A stretch of DNA of 64,000 nt from Phycisphaerae bacterium (GCA_029260015.1 JAJDEB010000032.1:243196-307195); one strand, 5' to 3'; counted from the first letter of the stretch, positions 41,826 to 51,087 are shown. The notes: generated from the letters alone by a model not told the origin. Program-made: numbers and translations.

Positions 41826-43388
41826 TTACTCCAGATACTTGTGGTATCCACGTTGGTAGAGTTGCCAGATAATGGGATCGTTGAGCGTGTTGATTTCCGT
41901 TTCAACCAGAGATGTATCTGGAGGCATCACAAACATCGACTTCATCACTTCTGTTGAAAGGTACATCGCCGGTACGTCGATGCGTGCGTCGGTAATCGCA
42001 AGGTCCCGCCGGGATGCCATCACAAACCCCCAGGATCCAAATGATGGAACATAGGTTTGATACGGATGCACTCGGAGGTTTTCTGCGAATTGCCCACCGG
42101 GAGTTGCGGCAATGGTGTTGGCAATGCACCAAAATGCGCTTCTCGATCGAAACGGGCTCGTCGCCTGCGTGACCAGAATGCCGCCGGCAGCGAGTCGTTG
42201 CGCAGCGACTCCGAAGAATTCTCGCGTGTATAGCTTCGCAATTTCAGGCCGACTCGGGTCTGGCAAGTCCATGATAATGATGTCGTAGCGAGTGGCAGCC
42301 GCCTGCAAAAATCGAAGGGCATCTTCGTTGTGAACTATGACTCGCGAATCCAGCAGCGCGTTTTCATTGAGGGACGTCAACATGGGCCGTGTGGAGAATA
42401 GGCTGGTAACGACAGGGTCGAGATCGACAAGATCGACCCGCCTGACATCTTTGAACTTTAATACCTGCCGCGCGGCCAATCCGTCGCCGCCACCAAGAAT
42501 CAAAACGTTTTCGCGACGTTGGGCCAACGTCATCGCAGGAATGACCAGCGGTTCGTGATAGCGGTACTCGTCAACGCTGGAAAATTGCAGATGCCCGTCG
42601 AGGTACAATCGCACATCTTCTCGCCAACGCGTTAGCACGATACGCTGATACGAGCTGTCCTGCGCCAGAACGATTTCATCGGCATAGACACGATTCTCAA
42701 ACCATGCGACAAGGCGACCAGCACCGGCGAAACACGAGAGCAGCACGATCGACGCGGTGAGCGCGATCACCTTCACGCGGCGATGACCGACTTCAATCGC
42801 CGGCCTAAATGCCATATACAAAAGACTGGCGACACCGACGTTCACCAGCCCAGTTAATAACCCGGCGCGCACAATTCCGAGTTGTGGTAATAGCGCAAAC
42901 GGGAAAATCAAAGAAGCTGCGAGCGCTCCAAGATAATCGGCAGAAAGAACATTGGCGAGCGTGACGCGAAGCGTTTCAACCTCGCGGAGGATGCGAACGA
43001 CGATTGGAATTTCGAGACCGACAAGTGTGCCCACAATGGCGACCAATGACAACAACACCGGCGTATAAAATTCTGTGTGGGCGAATGCAGCAAATCCGAT
43101 CAACGCGGTGAGTCCGCCGCCGATACCGATCCATAGTTCGATTTCAATCAGGGCGGCGAGCAGCTCGTTGCGGATAAATCGCGACAGGTACGAACCGACC
43201 CCCATCGAAGTGAGAAATAACCCGATCACCAGCGAGAACTGCGTGATCGAATCGCCGAGCAAATAACTCGAAAGCGCACCGGCGATCAACTCATACACCA
43301 ATGCGCAGATCGAAAGCACGAAGATCGCACCGATCAACAGCGGTCCGGTGAGTCGGCGAAGCGGGATGGCCGATGCGTTGCTCATCAA
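41826..43388 (-). CDS. speE: Polyamine aminopropyltransferase with N-terminal membrane domain
   Basis: 520 residues. Residues 1-230 contain about seven membrane helices (LLIGAIFVLSICALVYELIAGAL...), and ~240-470 form the spermidine-synthase domain: ENVLILGGGDGLAARQVLKF, VDLVDLDPVV, and DIIIMDLPDPSRPEIAKLYTREFF. Membrane-fused SpeE proteins are common outside the Proteobacteria. The enzyme transfers the aminopropyl group to putrescine or another amine. Its start overlaps the DUF350 gene stop (43385-43388), and SpeD follows 24 bases downstream, so synthesis of both substrates is coordinated. Membrane role is unknown. Confidence 0.93.
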   Translation of the reverse strand: MMSNASAIPLRRLTGPLLIGAIFVLSICALVYELIAGALSSYLLGDSITQFSLVIGLFLTSMGVGSYLSRFIRNELLAALIEIELWIGIGGGLTALIGFAAFAHTEFYTPVLLSLVAIVGTLVGLEIPIVVRILREVETLRVTLANVLSADYLGALAASLIFPFALLPQLGIVRAGLLTGLVNVGVASLLYMAFRPAIEVGHRRVKVIALTASIVLLSCFAGAGRLVAWFENRVYADEIVLAQDSSYQRIVLTRWREDVRLYLDGHLQFSSVDEYRYHEPLVIPAMTLAQRRENVLILGGGDGLAARQVLKFKDVRRVDLVDLDPVVTSLFSTRPMLTSLNENALLDSRVIVHNEDALRFLQAAATRYDIIIMDLPDPSRPEIAKLYTREFFGVAAQRLAAGGILVTQATSPFRSRSAFWCIANTIAATPGGQFAENLRVHPYQTYVPSFGSWGFVMASRRDLAITDARIDVPAMYLSTEVMKSMFVMPPDTSLVETEINTLNDPIIWQLYQRGYHKYLE

Positions 43389-43609
43389 CTTCCGACCAAC
43401 GAGCCTAGAATGATCGCAATCCCAATCAATGCCGAACCCATGAGGATGGCCAGGGATGTATTTTGATCGGTCTCAATTTCCTTGCGGATTGAAAATGGCG
43501 TGACCCAATTCATGATCATCACGCTGATTCCGAACAAGCCGAGACCGACAACGAAGTAAACGATTGTCGGGATGATCTCCCAAAGCTGATCAATAATTTT
43601 CTGTGGCAT
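43385..43609 (-). CDS. DUF350-family small membrane protein
   Basis: 74 residues with two hydrophobic helices (IIPTIVYFVVGLGLFGISVMIMNWV and ILMGSALIGIAIILGSLVGS) separated by a charged loop FSIRKEIETDQNTSLA. This is the layout of one DUF350 unit. It overlaps the speE start by four bases. DUF350 proteins recur beside DUF4178 and membrane-fused spermidine synthases in other phyla, so the set is probably a functional unit; the biochemical role is unknown. Confidence 0.8.
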   Translation of the reverse strand: MPQKIIDQLWEIIPTIVYFVVGLGLFGISVMIMNWVTPFSIRKEIETDQNTSLAILMGSALIGIAIILGSLVGS

Positions 43610-43636
43610 AACATTCTCCCGATGAGTGTCGGCTCA

Positions 43637-43837
43637 CTACTTGCCGCGATGAATTCCGCCGCCAATGAAATAGCGGGTACGATGGTGCCCGGGCGTCGAC
43701 GGACGGGCCGAGCCTTCGCGAATGCTGATCGGTTCCTTTTCTGGTTGGGGTAGCCCTACGCCCCGATTGCTGGCCCAGACTGAAAGCGCCAGGATGCCCA
43801 GCATGCTACCGGCCAGAATGATCGTTCCGCGATTCAT
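43637..43837 (-). CDS. Small single-helix protein in the DUF4178-DUF350 cluster
   Basis: 66 residues: one N-terminal hydrophobic segment (GTIILAGSMLGILALSVWASN), then a Pro-, Glu- and Arg-rich tail (PEKEPISIREGSARPSTPGHHRTRYFIGGGIHRGK). It could be a membrane anchor or a secreted peptide. It lies between the DUF4178 gene and DUF350 with gaps of ~27 bases on each side, consistent with one operon. No family is recognised; some related clusters encode small membrane proteins at this place. Confidence 0.6.
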   Translation of the reverse strand: MNRGTIILAGSMLGILALSVWASNRGVGLPQPEKEPISIREGSARPSTPGHHRTRYFIGGGIHRGK

Positions 43838-43863
43838 GGTTGATTCCTTACTTTAAACGAGAC

Positions 43864-45924
43864 CTAATCGTCGTCGTCCTCCAACACGGGTGCCCAGCGG
43901 CGCCCTTCAAAGCTAAGTTTTCGAATGACCGAAATGATCGGCCACATTAAGGTCATGCCGAACAAGATCAGGTAGTACCTCGAAATTGCGGTGCCCTCAA
44001 ACACGCTTAACGTTACCGCGTGTGTTCCACCGTCACCGCCATCGCCAAGAACGAGGAAACGATATGTGCCGGCTTGGTCTACGCGAAATGTCTTTGACGA
44101 ATCGGGGCCGCCCTCGCTCCAACTCTCTCCTCCTTCGACCCCGTGGTAGTACGAACAGTCGATAGAGAAATCAAGCACAGCCTGTTCTTGTTCATTCAAT
44201 AATGCAACATCGAGATAGACCCAGCCGTTGTTGACTTCGCCATCTAATTCGAGGCGACAGAGCGTGCGGTTGCTAGTGATTTCAAATGGTTCGGTCAAGT
44301 ATTCTTGGGCATAGTCATCGCGAGAAAAATGCATGTTCGCGATTCGTTTGCCTTGCTGCGAAAATGCCTGGAGTGCCAGCAAGAGAAACGCAACCGCAAA
44401 CGCGGTCATGACCCACGGAGATTGTTTTTGAAAAGGGGTAACGCGGCGCGGTTGGTTTGGAGCGACACCGCTCCTAGCCGGTAATTCGTCGATCGTCTTG
44501 CCCAGCCCGGAAGCGACTTCCTGCGGACTGAGATATTCAGCCATGTACCATTCGGCCTCCGTTTCTGTCCATTCGGCTGACAGCATGAAAGGCGGGGCGA
44601 TGGCATCCATGTATGAATTAAAGTCGCCAACCTTCGCGACCCAGGGCAGTTCACCTTCGACCCAAGTGATTTGCGTATTATTGTGGCAGGTTTCAAATAC
44701 GATCCAATTGTGCTTGAGAAACTTGAACCTTGATTTTTGTGCTGCCGTTTGCGGATCGATGTTTCTGGGGCGTTCGTTGAGTTCCCGACTTAATGAAAAG
44801 TGCCCGTCTTCAAGGATGAGCCAGCGATAACCGGTATCCTTTGAATACAAGAGGAATTCGTCAGTCCGCCACACGCCTGAATCATCTTGCTCCGTGTAGC
44901 GCACGAAACCGACGATGTGATAACGGGTGCCGCGCAGTGTGACTTCCTGGCCGATTTCGACAGGGATGTGCGGACGATCGGAACTGACCAACTTGGCCAT
45001 TACGCTCGGTTGGCTGCGACTGATGTCCATCCGCGTCTTGCAATGTGGACATGCTGCGGATTTTGAATCCCGTCCCCCGCGAACCGTCACGGTCACCTGA
45101 CATTCGGGGCACTCCACCCGTCGGAGGCTCAGGTCGATCTCTTGGGCACATGCCGGGCATGCGACGATATTTTGGCCTTGGCGCGGTATGTCCAATGGTG
45201 CAGCACAGTGTTGGCATTTGATCGTGGTGATGCGTTGGCCGCTGCGCACAATCCGCTCGCGCCGATCGGCGTCGCCCGACCGTTCAACTGCAAGCGTGTC
45301 GGCCGTTTGGAATGCCTCTTCGCGCGGGATATCCATAGCAATATCGAGGGGATTGATCCTTCGGCCCAGAAAGATCTGCGTGTCGCCGTCGAGGTCGAAC
45401 TCGATGGTTGCGAATCGCCCATCGCTGCTTAAATCGAGAAATGGAATCCGCTCACCGGTAAGGATTGCAAACGGAAGTTGCCCCTCACCGCCTTCGCATT
45501 CGGCGACATCCTTTTCATCAACGTGGTATTGCTCACCGCGTAGCGTAACGATTTGTCCCGGTTGGGTTTCGGCGAATTGAATTCCATCGGTATCGCCGCG
45601 CTCGGGAACTTCCAGCGTGAAGTTGCTTTCATCCTCGCCGATCCAGAACGTTTGTCCGTCATCGCGAGCCAGATACCACTCGTCCCAGAATCCATTGCGA
45701 TAGCCGTATCGAACCCGGCCAAGCACGCGGAATGGCTTGCCTGCAAGCGATCCGGAACCCCCGACGTAGAGCGGTCCCTGGGGGAGCATTAAGGCGGCCA
45801 TCTTACCCGCGACGCGTGCAGCTTTCTCGTCAAGGATCACCGCCGATTGGCAGTAATCACAAACGACGAGATGCGCAAATCGCCGGTCAGCCGCAATCTC
45901 ACCTCCGCAGGATGGACAATTCAT
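43864..45924 (-). CDS. DUF4178 protein with zinc ribbons and C-terminal membrane helices
   Basis: 686 residues. N-terminal ribbon CPSCGGEIAADRRFAHLVVCDYCQSAVI; first DUF4178 unit ~50-170 (LAGKPFRVLGRVRYGYRNGFWDEWYLARDDGQTFWIGED); central ribbons CQHCAAPLDI...CPACAQEIDL and CPECQ...CPHCKTRM; second DUF4178 unit from ~320 (LRGTRYHIVGFVRYTEQDDSGVWRTDEFLLYSKD); helices near 505-525 (MTAFAVAFLLLALQAF) and at the end (YYLILFGMTLMWPIISVI), with a beta domain between them that is likely extracytoplasmic. It is the first gene of the polyamine operon. Duplication of DUF4178 within one chain is notable. Function unknown. Confidence 0.85.
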   Translation of the reverse strand: MNCPSCGGEIAADRRFAHLVVCDYCQSAVILDEKAARVAGKMAALMLPQGPLYVGGSGSLAGKPFRVLGRVRYGYRNGFWDEWYLARDDGQTFWIGEDESNFTLEVPERGDTDGIQFAETQPGQIVTLRGEQYHVDEKDVAECEGGEGQLPFAILTGERIPFLDLSSDGRFATIEFDLDGDTQIFLGRRINPLDIAMDIPREEAFQTADTLAVERSGDADRRERIVRSGQRITTIKCQHCAAPLDIPRQGQNIVACPACAQEIDLSLRRVECPECQVTVTVRGGRDSKSAACPHCKTRMDISRSQPSVMAKLVSSDRPHIPVEIGQEVTLRGTRYHIVGFVRYTEQDDSGVWRTDEFLLYSKDTGYRWLILEDGHFSLSRELNERPRNIDPQTAAQKSRFKFLKHNWIVFETCHNNTQITWVEGELPWVAKVGDFNSYMDAIAPPFMLSAEWTETEAEWYMAEYLSPQEVASGLGKTIDELPARSGVAPNQPRRVTPFQKQSPWVMTAFAVAFLLLALQAFSQQGKRIANMHFSRDDYAQEYLTEPFEITSNRTLCRLELDGEVNNGWVYLDVALLNEQEQAVLDFSIDCSYYHGVEGGESWSEGGPDSSKTFRVDQAGTYRFLVLGDGGDGGTHAVTLSVFEGTAISRYYLILFGMTLMWPIISVIRKLSFEGRRWAPVLEDDDD

Positions 45925-46148
45925 GATGACAGATATAACGCAAAATCGAGACTTGCGACAGTTGATTTTGTGCGTTTGATATTAGGGTTCTTGGAACACT
46001 CAGGAATGTTCAAAGTGATTCGCAAGAATGGTTCATGACGCATGAAATAGTCACAGGTGAGGTTGAGTGTATTCCGGTCAGCAGTCTGAAACGAGTCAAG
46101 AATACTGACGGTGGCACGATTTCATGTTGAGGACGATTCTGCTTCTGA

Positions 46149-46658
46149 CTAATGGATTATCATAATCACTTCTTTACAGGCAACATATCGTTCAGTTTCT
46201 GGTGAATGCTCATATCCGGTGATAGCAAATCCACACCTTTCCAACACGCGGATCGATCCGATGTTGTGCGTTGCCACGCGTGCGCAAAGTGGTCGCGTCG
46301 TTACTTCTTCAAGTAGCAGCGCCAACGCACGGGTGGCTATGCCGCGACCCCAATGCTCTTTCGCAATCCAGTAACCAACCGCATCCTGTCCGTCCATCTT
46401 GAAACACGAAATGCTTCCGACCAGCGCACCGTCCGCAATGATGGCTTTGGCAACAACGTTCGGGTTATTGAGTATCCTTTCCCAATGCGAGCCAAACGCC
46501 TGGGCATCGCGAGGATGGACGCCCGCCATGAGATTGGCGTCGGGGTCGAGTTGATGCTGGTAGAGGGTGAAAATGTCATCGTTCACAACTTCTCTCAAAC
46601 GAATGTCTGGGTTGGTTGAATTTGAATCATCGTCGGACATATTTCTATCGTAATACAT
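46149..46658 (-). CDS. GNAT-family N-acetyltransferase (RimJ/RimL-like)
   Basis: 169 residues from ATG 46658, which has AAAGG upstream; ATG 46640 is possible and a longer frame to 46796 is not supported. GNAT signs: AVGYWIAKEHWGRGIATRALALLLEEV (acetyl-CoA loop, R/QxxGxG/A as WGRGIA) and VATHNIGSIRVLERCGFAITGYEHSPE. These match acetyltransferases of the RimJ/RimL type that modify protein N-termini or small amines. It is isolated between the DUF4178 gene and the stress genes, on the opposite strand to the latter. Substrate unknown. Confidence 0.9.
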   Translation of the reverse strand: MYYDRNMSDDDSNSTNPDIRLREVVNDDIFTLYQHQLDPDANLMAGVHPRDAQAFGSHWERILNNPNVVAKAIIADGALVGSISCFKMDGQDAVGYWIAKEHWGRGIATRALALLLEEVTTRPLCARVATHNIGSIRVLERCGFAITGYEHSPETERYVACKEVIMIIH

Positions 46659-47079
46659 TTCTACCTTTCCCATCAAGCCAGTCCAATCTGTTGTGCCAAC
46701 GTTTTGTCGTTGATTGGTTCGCGTGCGTCTTGTTGCAACGCAGGCCGCCTTCCGCAGCGGACCGACTTTGTAATTTGATCCGGAACAATTCGTCAAGCGG
46801 TAAACGACACTGGGGCGTTAAGGTCTGGTTCTTTCGAGACATCACATCCTACCCCATTCAGAGAATCGCAGCGCTGCAACTTCGAAGGCCTCATTCGCGA
46901 AAACCCTATAAGAGAAGGCATTGGACGCCTAAGAAATGTCTTAGGTGGTTTTCAGAGCGCTTCTATCTGCATCGGTAAACTTACTTACGGATGCGGTAAG
47001 AAGTGTGGCACGCTGGATCAATGCGGCGAGTCGCATACGCACATGAAAGCACGCTACTAACTCTGGAAAGGAGAACATC
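46659..47079. other. Intergenic region with a promoter-like motif
   Basis: 421 bases between the divergent GNAT and DUF1328 genes. The only clear structure is the hairpin plus TGGTTTTCAG element at 46928-46980. Short open frames on both strands lack signals. Confidence 0.45.
46928..46980 (+). promoter_or_regulatory. Shared promoter-like element upstream of the DUF1328 gene
   Basis: CCTAAG-aaatgt-CTTAGG hairpin followed by TGGTTTTCAG, then GTAAAC starting 20 bases after the CAG. The same arrangement with the same spacing occurs at 53100-53152 before the CsbD-like gene. The two-block layout at fixed spacing suggests a promoter for an alternative sigma factor or regulator. Confidence 0.5.
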
Positions 47080-47250
47080 ATGTTATCTTGGGCACTGACA
47101 TTTTTCTTGATTGCAATCGTTGCTGCGGTTCTTGGATTTGGCGGAATTGCTGGCGCGATGGCCGGAGTCGCGAAGATCTTCTTCTTCGTATTTCTCGTTC
47201 TATTCATCGTCGCTGCAATTAGCCGAGCATTGCAAGGCAAGTCGCCTTAG
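47080..47250 (+). CDS. DUF1328-family small membrane protein
   Basis: 56 residues, with GGAAAGGAG before ATG 47080. Two hydrophobic helices with the typical start [26 protein letters not shown] and end [24 protein letters not shown]1328 (YtjA-type) proteins are small inner-membrane proteins often expressed under stress or in stationary phase; their function is unknown. It heads a plus-strand row of stress-type genes and has the shared promoter-like element ~100 bases upstream. Confidence 0.88.
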   Translation: MLSWALTFFLIAIVAAVLGFGGIAGAMAGVAKIFFFVFLVLFIVAAISRALQGKSP

Positions 47251-47376
47251 TTCCGCTCTACACCAGCGGCATCAGCATATTTGATGCATGCTGCTCGAGG
47301 GCATGTTTGAATTGGATCAGAACCGTCATTTCTAAAGATTCAGCTCAATGACGGAAATTGAATAAGGAGACCAACA

Positions 47377-47835
47377 ATGGACGTTTCAACCACAATTGAA
47401 CCAAAAGTGTTGTCAAAGTTAAAAGACCTGATACGCGTCAATCTCGACAACAGCAAGGGGCTTCGCGCTGCTGCAGAAACTGTAGAAAGCCAATCGATCG
47501 CCGCCCTGTTTCGAGAGCTCGCAAACGATCGGGATCGGCACTCACTCGATCTGCAGCGCATTCTTCTGCTATCTGGTGAAGACATTCCTGATTCCGGATC
47601 GGTTTCAGGAACCGTGCGTCGATGGTGGATGGAAGTCCGCGGGAAGCTAAACGGTGGTGACGATCACGTCGTCCTCATCGAAGCTGAACGCGGCGAAGAC
47701 GCCATCAAGGCGCGGTACGAAGAAGTGTTGACCGACGTCGCAGGCAATCCCGTCAATGACGTTCTGCTCAGCATTTACGCAGAAGTGAAACGGGGCCATG
47801 ACCGCATCCGCGATCTTCGTGATGCGAAGGCCTAA
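47377..47835 (+). CDS. PA2169/DUF2383-type four-helix-bundle protein
   Basis: 152 residues, AAGGAG before ATG 47377. The sequence is all-helical with ferritin-like spacing (LSKLKDLIRVNLDNSKGLRAAAETVESQSIAALFRELANDRDRHSLDLQRIL ... AERGEDAIKARYEEVLTDVAGNPVNDVLLSIYAEVKRGHDRIRDLRDA), matching the PA2169 family. Glu and His residues could bind metal but the set is not complete enough to claim a ferroxidase centre. Members are associated with stress. It follows the DUF1328 gene by ~126 bases in the same direction. Confidence 0.82.
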   Translation: MDVSTTIEPKVLSKLKDLIRVNLDNSKGLRAAAETVESQSIAALFRELANDRDRHSLDLQRILLLSGEDIPDSGSVSGTVRRWWMEVRGKLNGGDDHVVLIEAERGEDAIKARYEEVLTDVAGNPVNDVLLSIYAEVKRGHDRIRDLRDAKA

Positions 47836-48175
47836 TTTAAACCATGGCGGGCGCTCCTAGGGCGCTCGCCTTACTCTTGAAGCCGTTCAAATCGCAGCGA
47901 GCCTGGAAGGCAGGATTCAAAGTCGTAAGTCAATGCAAACGTGAGAGAGTGAGATTAGAGTTCAGAGCACGGCGTGGTGATTCTGAACTTGGAGCGTTTG
48001 ATGTAAACGCTCGAACAACCGACTGAGTTGGATCGGTGTCGTGCATAGACCAACTGTTCAGTTGCGACATGATGAGTTGTTTAGGCTGAATTTAGAGTTG
48101 GTTGATTCAGGCGCGGCATCATCGTGCCAGATGATTGGCAAGAGTAAACCCACCTACTTTTTAAGGAGAAACATC
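47836..48175. other. Intergenic region before the PRC-barrel gene
   Basis: 340 bases. A GC-rich hairpin at its left end probably ends the DUF2383 transcript. The rest holds no gene; TGTTTAGGCTGAATTTAGAG and TTGGTTGATTCAG near 48080-48110 vaguely resemble the TGGTTTTCAG element seen elsewhere but do not match its spacing. Confidence 0.4.
47846..47870 (+). terminator. Probable terminator after the DUF2383 gene
   Basis: GGCGGGCGC-tcctag-GGCGCTCGCC forms a GC-rich hairpin with one G-T pair, then TTACTCTT. The U-tract is weak. Confidence 0.4.
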
Positions 48176-49534
48176 ATGAGAAAGACGGGATTGATTATTG
48201 TGGCGGCTGCGTTTGCAGTCTTTGGCGCGGTCGAGGCGCAAGCCAACGAATCGCTTTCACCCAGACAGGCAAAGAAGGCAATCAAGGCGATGGAGAGTTC
48301 GGGCAATTCGCTTTCCAGTGCCATCAAAGCCGCAGAGAAAAAGACCGGTGGAACTGCATTCAGCGTTGAACTCGCAAATCAGCAGACCATCAACGAGGCA
48401 AATGACCAAGAGGCCAAAGATAAGTCGGTTGATTCTGCCAATGCGGATCAGAAATCGTCGAGACAGCGAGCAACAGACGGCAACGCATCGTATGCCCAGG
48501 TACACTGCCTGGTCAGCGGGAAGCGTATTCGTTGTGCGCTCGTAAACCTGGAGAATGACAAAGTCGTTCTTGTACGCAATGCGGGTCACGGTAACAGCGC
48601 GTTCCATACCAATGCATGGCTTGTTGATGATGCTGGTCACTATGAACACCGTTATCACGGAACCCACGCACAGGTTGATCGTAACTACATTGAGAACAAC
48701 GCGTGGCCACCAGGTCGTGGCGATCGTTACTACAACATGACGTCAGGCGTTCGCAGTGCGTCTGCTGACACCGGCAGCAAGGAAGGCAACACTGGTGACA
48801 CTAGTCGATCTTACGACAGCAATACGACTCTGGCGAAGCCAGGCACCAGTCTTGTGCTTGCCAGCGATCTGATGAATGCAAACGTGTGGAATCGAAACGG
48901 TAAGGAACTTGGTGACATCGATGACATCGCGATCGATCCTGATAGTGACTGCGTCGTGTATGCGTGCTTGGCACACGGTGGATTCCTGGGAATCAATCAG
49001 AAGCACTTCGCCGTTCCGTCAGATGAATTGACGTTTGGTCGCGATGGTGAAGTCTTCATCGATCTTGCTGCTGAAGAACTCAAGAATCGCAAGGGATTCG
49101 ATTCGAGTCAGTGGCCCAAGCAAGCTGATCCGCAATGGATGAATAGCAGTGACCAGTCGGGTCGCAAGGAAAATACGAACAAGCCAACGCAGATTGCCAA
49201 GGCCTCAGAAATCCTCGGCCACAACGTGACCGATCAAGCCGGCAAGGACGTTGGTAGCGTTGACGATTTGGTCATCGATTCGGCACGCGGAAAAGTCGCG
49301 TATGTGATCGTCGCCTTGAACGATGGTCTGTTCGAACAAAATTACGTTGCCGTTCCAACGGCGGCTGTCAAACACGCTGACGGCAAATGTATCTTGAATG
49401 TTGAGAAGACCAAGTTTGAATCGATGCCGAAGTTCAGCAGCAGCGGTTATCCGAATTGGAACAGCGTGAATTGGAATCAACGAGCTCACGATGAATTCAA
49501 TGTCGAACCTTATTGGAAGAATTCGAAGGGTTAG
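48176..49534 (+). CDS. Exported protein with two PRC-barrel domains
   Basis: 452 residues from ATG 48176 (AAGGAG upstream); a longer frame to 48041 is a false extension. Signal peptide MRKTGLIIVAAAFAVFGAVEAQA. Then a helical region (SPRQAKKAIKAMESSGNSLSSAIKAAEKKTGG), a Gln/Asp-rich linker, a Cys-containing segment, and two PRC-barrel units, ~225-285 (NANVWNRNGKELGDIDDIAIDPDSDCVVYACLAHGG) and ~345-405 (LGHNVTDQAGKDVGSVDDLVIDSARGKVAYVIVALNDG). PRC-barrels in exported proteins often bind surfaces or partners. The end is rich in Asn and Ser. Function unknown; the context is envelope stress. Confidence 0.85.
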   Translation: MRKTGLIIVAAAFAVFGAVEAQANESLSPRQAKKAIKAMESSGNSLSSAIKAAEKKTGGTAFSVELANQQTINEANDQEAKDKSVDSANADQKSSRQRATDGNASYAQVHCLVSGKRIRCALVNLENDKVVLVRNAGHGNSAFHTNAWLVDDAGHYEHRYHGTHAQVDRNYIENNAWPPGRGDRYYNMTSGVRSASADTGSKEGNTGDTSRSYDSNTTLAKPGTSLVLASDLMNANVWNRNGKELGDIDDIAIDPDSDCVVYACLAHGGFLGINQKHFAVPSDELTFGRDGEVFIDLAAEELKNRKGFDSSQWPKQADPQWMNSSDQSGRKENTNKPTQIAKASEILGHNVTDQAGKDVGSVDDLVIDSARGKVAYVIVALNDGLFEQNYVAVPTAAVKHADGKCILNVEKTKFESMPKFSSSGYPNWNSVNWNQRAHDEFNVEPYWKNSKG

Positions 49535-49870
49535 AGAGAGCGTGCCGGTGTGGTTTGTCTTGCACCTGACTCGTATGAGCTGAATTCGAGTATTTTGAAT
49601 TCAAGGATTTGGGTTCATGTGAATTGGGTGTAAGTCAGCCGCGCCAAGCATTGGACCATGAGAACGCTGGATGAAAAAAGGGCACCGCCAATTCGACGGT
49701 GCCCTTTGTCTTTTTTGCAACTTGATTCAAATCACACCAACGCGCCTGGCATCACTTCCGCAGCCGGCGACCGCTATTCAATACCGGTCATTCAGAACGC
49801 AAGTCGTCAATAGATGTTAATTGAACGCGTTTTATTGAATCACTTTTCTTGATTGGCACCGCCGCGAGAA
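49535..49870. other. Intergenic region between convergent genes
   Basis: 336 bases with a bidirectional terminator at 49675-49716 and otherwise nothing recognised. Confidence 0.5.
49675..49716. terminator. Bidirectional Rho-independent terminator
   Basis: Stem GGGCACCG (49680-49687) with CGGTGCCC (49697-49704) around ccaattcga; A-run on the left and TTTGTCTTTTTT on the right. It serves the PRC-barrel gene and the opposing small membrane protein gene. Confidence 0.9.
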
Positions 49871-50047
49871 CTATCTGGCGGTTTGGTTTTTGGCAATTGT
49901 GTAATAGAGGATCATTCCCAGAATTGGAAGAATCAGAACGAGCAAGATCCACAGCAGCTTCCAGCCGACCGATGCATCTTTTTGCAGAATGTCTACAATG
50001 GCGGCAATGTCCAGAATCAGAACGATAACAGAGAGTAAGGAATACAT
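49871..50047 (-). CDS. Small two-helix PLDc_N-type membrane protein
   Basis: 58 residues from ATG 50047, the first Met of the hydrophobic part; the upstream extension is Arg-rich and unsupported. MYSLLSVIVLILDIAAIVDILQKDASVGWKLLWILLVLILPILGMILYYTIAKN fits the PLDc_N fold: helix, short loop with a Lys/Asp cluster, and second helix with an ILPILG-type motif. Such proteins are isolated membrane domains of unknown role. It is convergent with the PRC-barrel gene and divergent from the response regulator. Confidence 0.75.
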   Translation of the reverse strand: MYSLLSVIVLILDIAAIVDILQKDASVGWKLLWILLVLILPILGMILYYTIAKNQTAR

Positions 50048-50378
50048 GAGGTTGGTGATTACTCCTGACTTGCAAAGGTCCGTGTCCGAAGTCTGAACCT
50101 TTGGATTCAGATTTTGTCGTCTTCGGCTTCCGACGCGCGTAGACCGCTTGCGTGCGGAAATAGTTCTTCGACGATTCAACCTATCGCTTGGGTCTTTGGT
50201 TGTGCTAAAGTACGCCTAAATTATTTTTAAGTTTGCGGACGAGCTGGTGGTGGCTGGACAGGGCAACAATCCGGACATACTCTCACTGCGGGTTGAGCTC
50301 ACGGTTTCCTATGGGGCTGCCAAATTGGGCAAGGCTTGATCTTCAAATGGCTCAAACGCATCAACTGGAGAAACTGGG
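50048..50378. other. Intergenic region upstream of the two-component system
   Basis: 331 bases between divergent genes. A CCTAAATTATTTTTAAG stretch near 50215 is AT-rich and could be part of a promoter. No gene, tRNA or repeat is seen. Confidence 0.4.
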
Positions 50379-51062
50379 ATGCGCATGCTTGTAATCGAAG
50401 ACAACCCGGGGATGGCCGCAACGATCAAACGTGGGCTGACCGAGCAGGGTTATAACGTCGACACCGCGAGCAACGGGCACGATGGTCACGATATGGCCGC
50501 CACAGGTGCCTACGAGCTGATCATTCTTGATTGCATGCTCCCTGACAAATTCGGGACGGAAGTGTGCGCAAACCTGCGGCGTGTGGGAGTCAGCACGCCC
50601 ATATTAATGCTGACGGCGCTCAGCGAATCCAAGCAGAAAATCGAAGGGTTGGAATCGGGCGCGGATGTTTATTTGACAAAGCCCTTCAAGTTTGACGAAC
50701 TCATTGCCCACATCAGGGCGTTGTTGCGACGGTCGCAGCCCACCGAAGCGGCGACTCTCTCATTTCACGATATCGTGGTTGATTTAAACAAGCGTCAAGT
50801 TTCGCGACAGGAAGATCGAATCGGTTTGTCTAACAAGGAATTCATGCTCCTTGAATACCTGGTGCGGAACCCCAATCGTGTGCTTACGCGAACCTCGATT
50901 GCCGAGCGCGTCTGGGATCTGGATTTGGATGAAGACAGCAACGTAATCGACGTTTGCATCTCCACATTGCGCAAGAAGGTTGATAAACCTTACGACACCC
51001 CGCTGATCCACACGGTTGTTGGGACGGGCTATATCTTGAGTGTCGAAGGCCCGCCAGTCTAA
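50379..51062 (+). CDS. OmpR/PhoB-family response regulator
   Basis: 227 residues. Receiver domain 1-120: acidic pocket EDNPG at 8-12, phospho-acceptor Asp51 in LIILDCMLPDK, conserved Thr in MLTALS and Lys in YLTKPFKF. Winged-helix domain ~130-222 (LNKRQVSRQEDRIGLSNKEFMLLEYLVRNPNRVLTRTSIAERVWDLDLDEDSNVIDVCISTLRKKVD). Standard length. It is followed by its sensor kinase after 25 bases, and a GGAG-type site lies before ATG 50379. The signal and targets cannot be read; neighbours point to envelope or osmotic stress. Confidence 0.95.
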   Translation: MRMLVIEDNPGMAATIKRGLTEQGYNVDTASNGHDGHDMAATGAYELIILDCMLPDKFGTEVCANLRRVGVSTPILMLTALSESKQKIEGLESGADVYLTKPFKFDELIAHIRALLRRSQPTEAATLSFHDIVVDLNKRQVSRQEDRIGLSNKEFMLLEYLVRNPNRVLTRTSIAERVWDLDLDEDSNVIDVCISTLRKKVDKPYDTPLIHTVVGTGYILSVEGPPV

Positions 51063-51087
51063 ATTCCAAAAAAGTGAATCTCACCCG

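Noticed and set aside
48041..48175. N-terminal extension of the PRC-barrel protein
   Set aside because: ATG 48176 has a strong AAGGAG site and starts a signal peptide; the extension does not.
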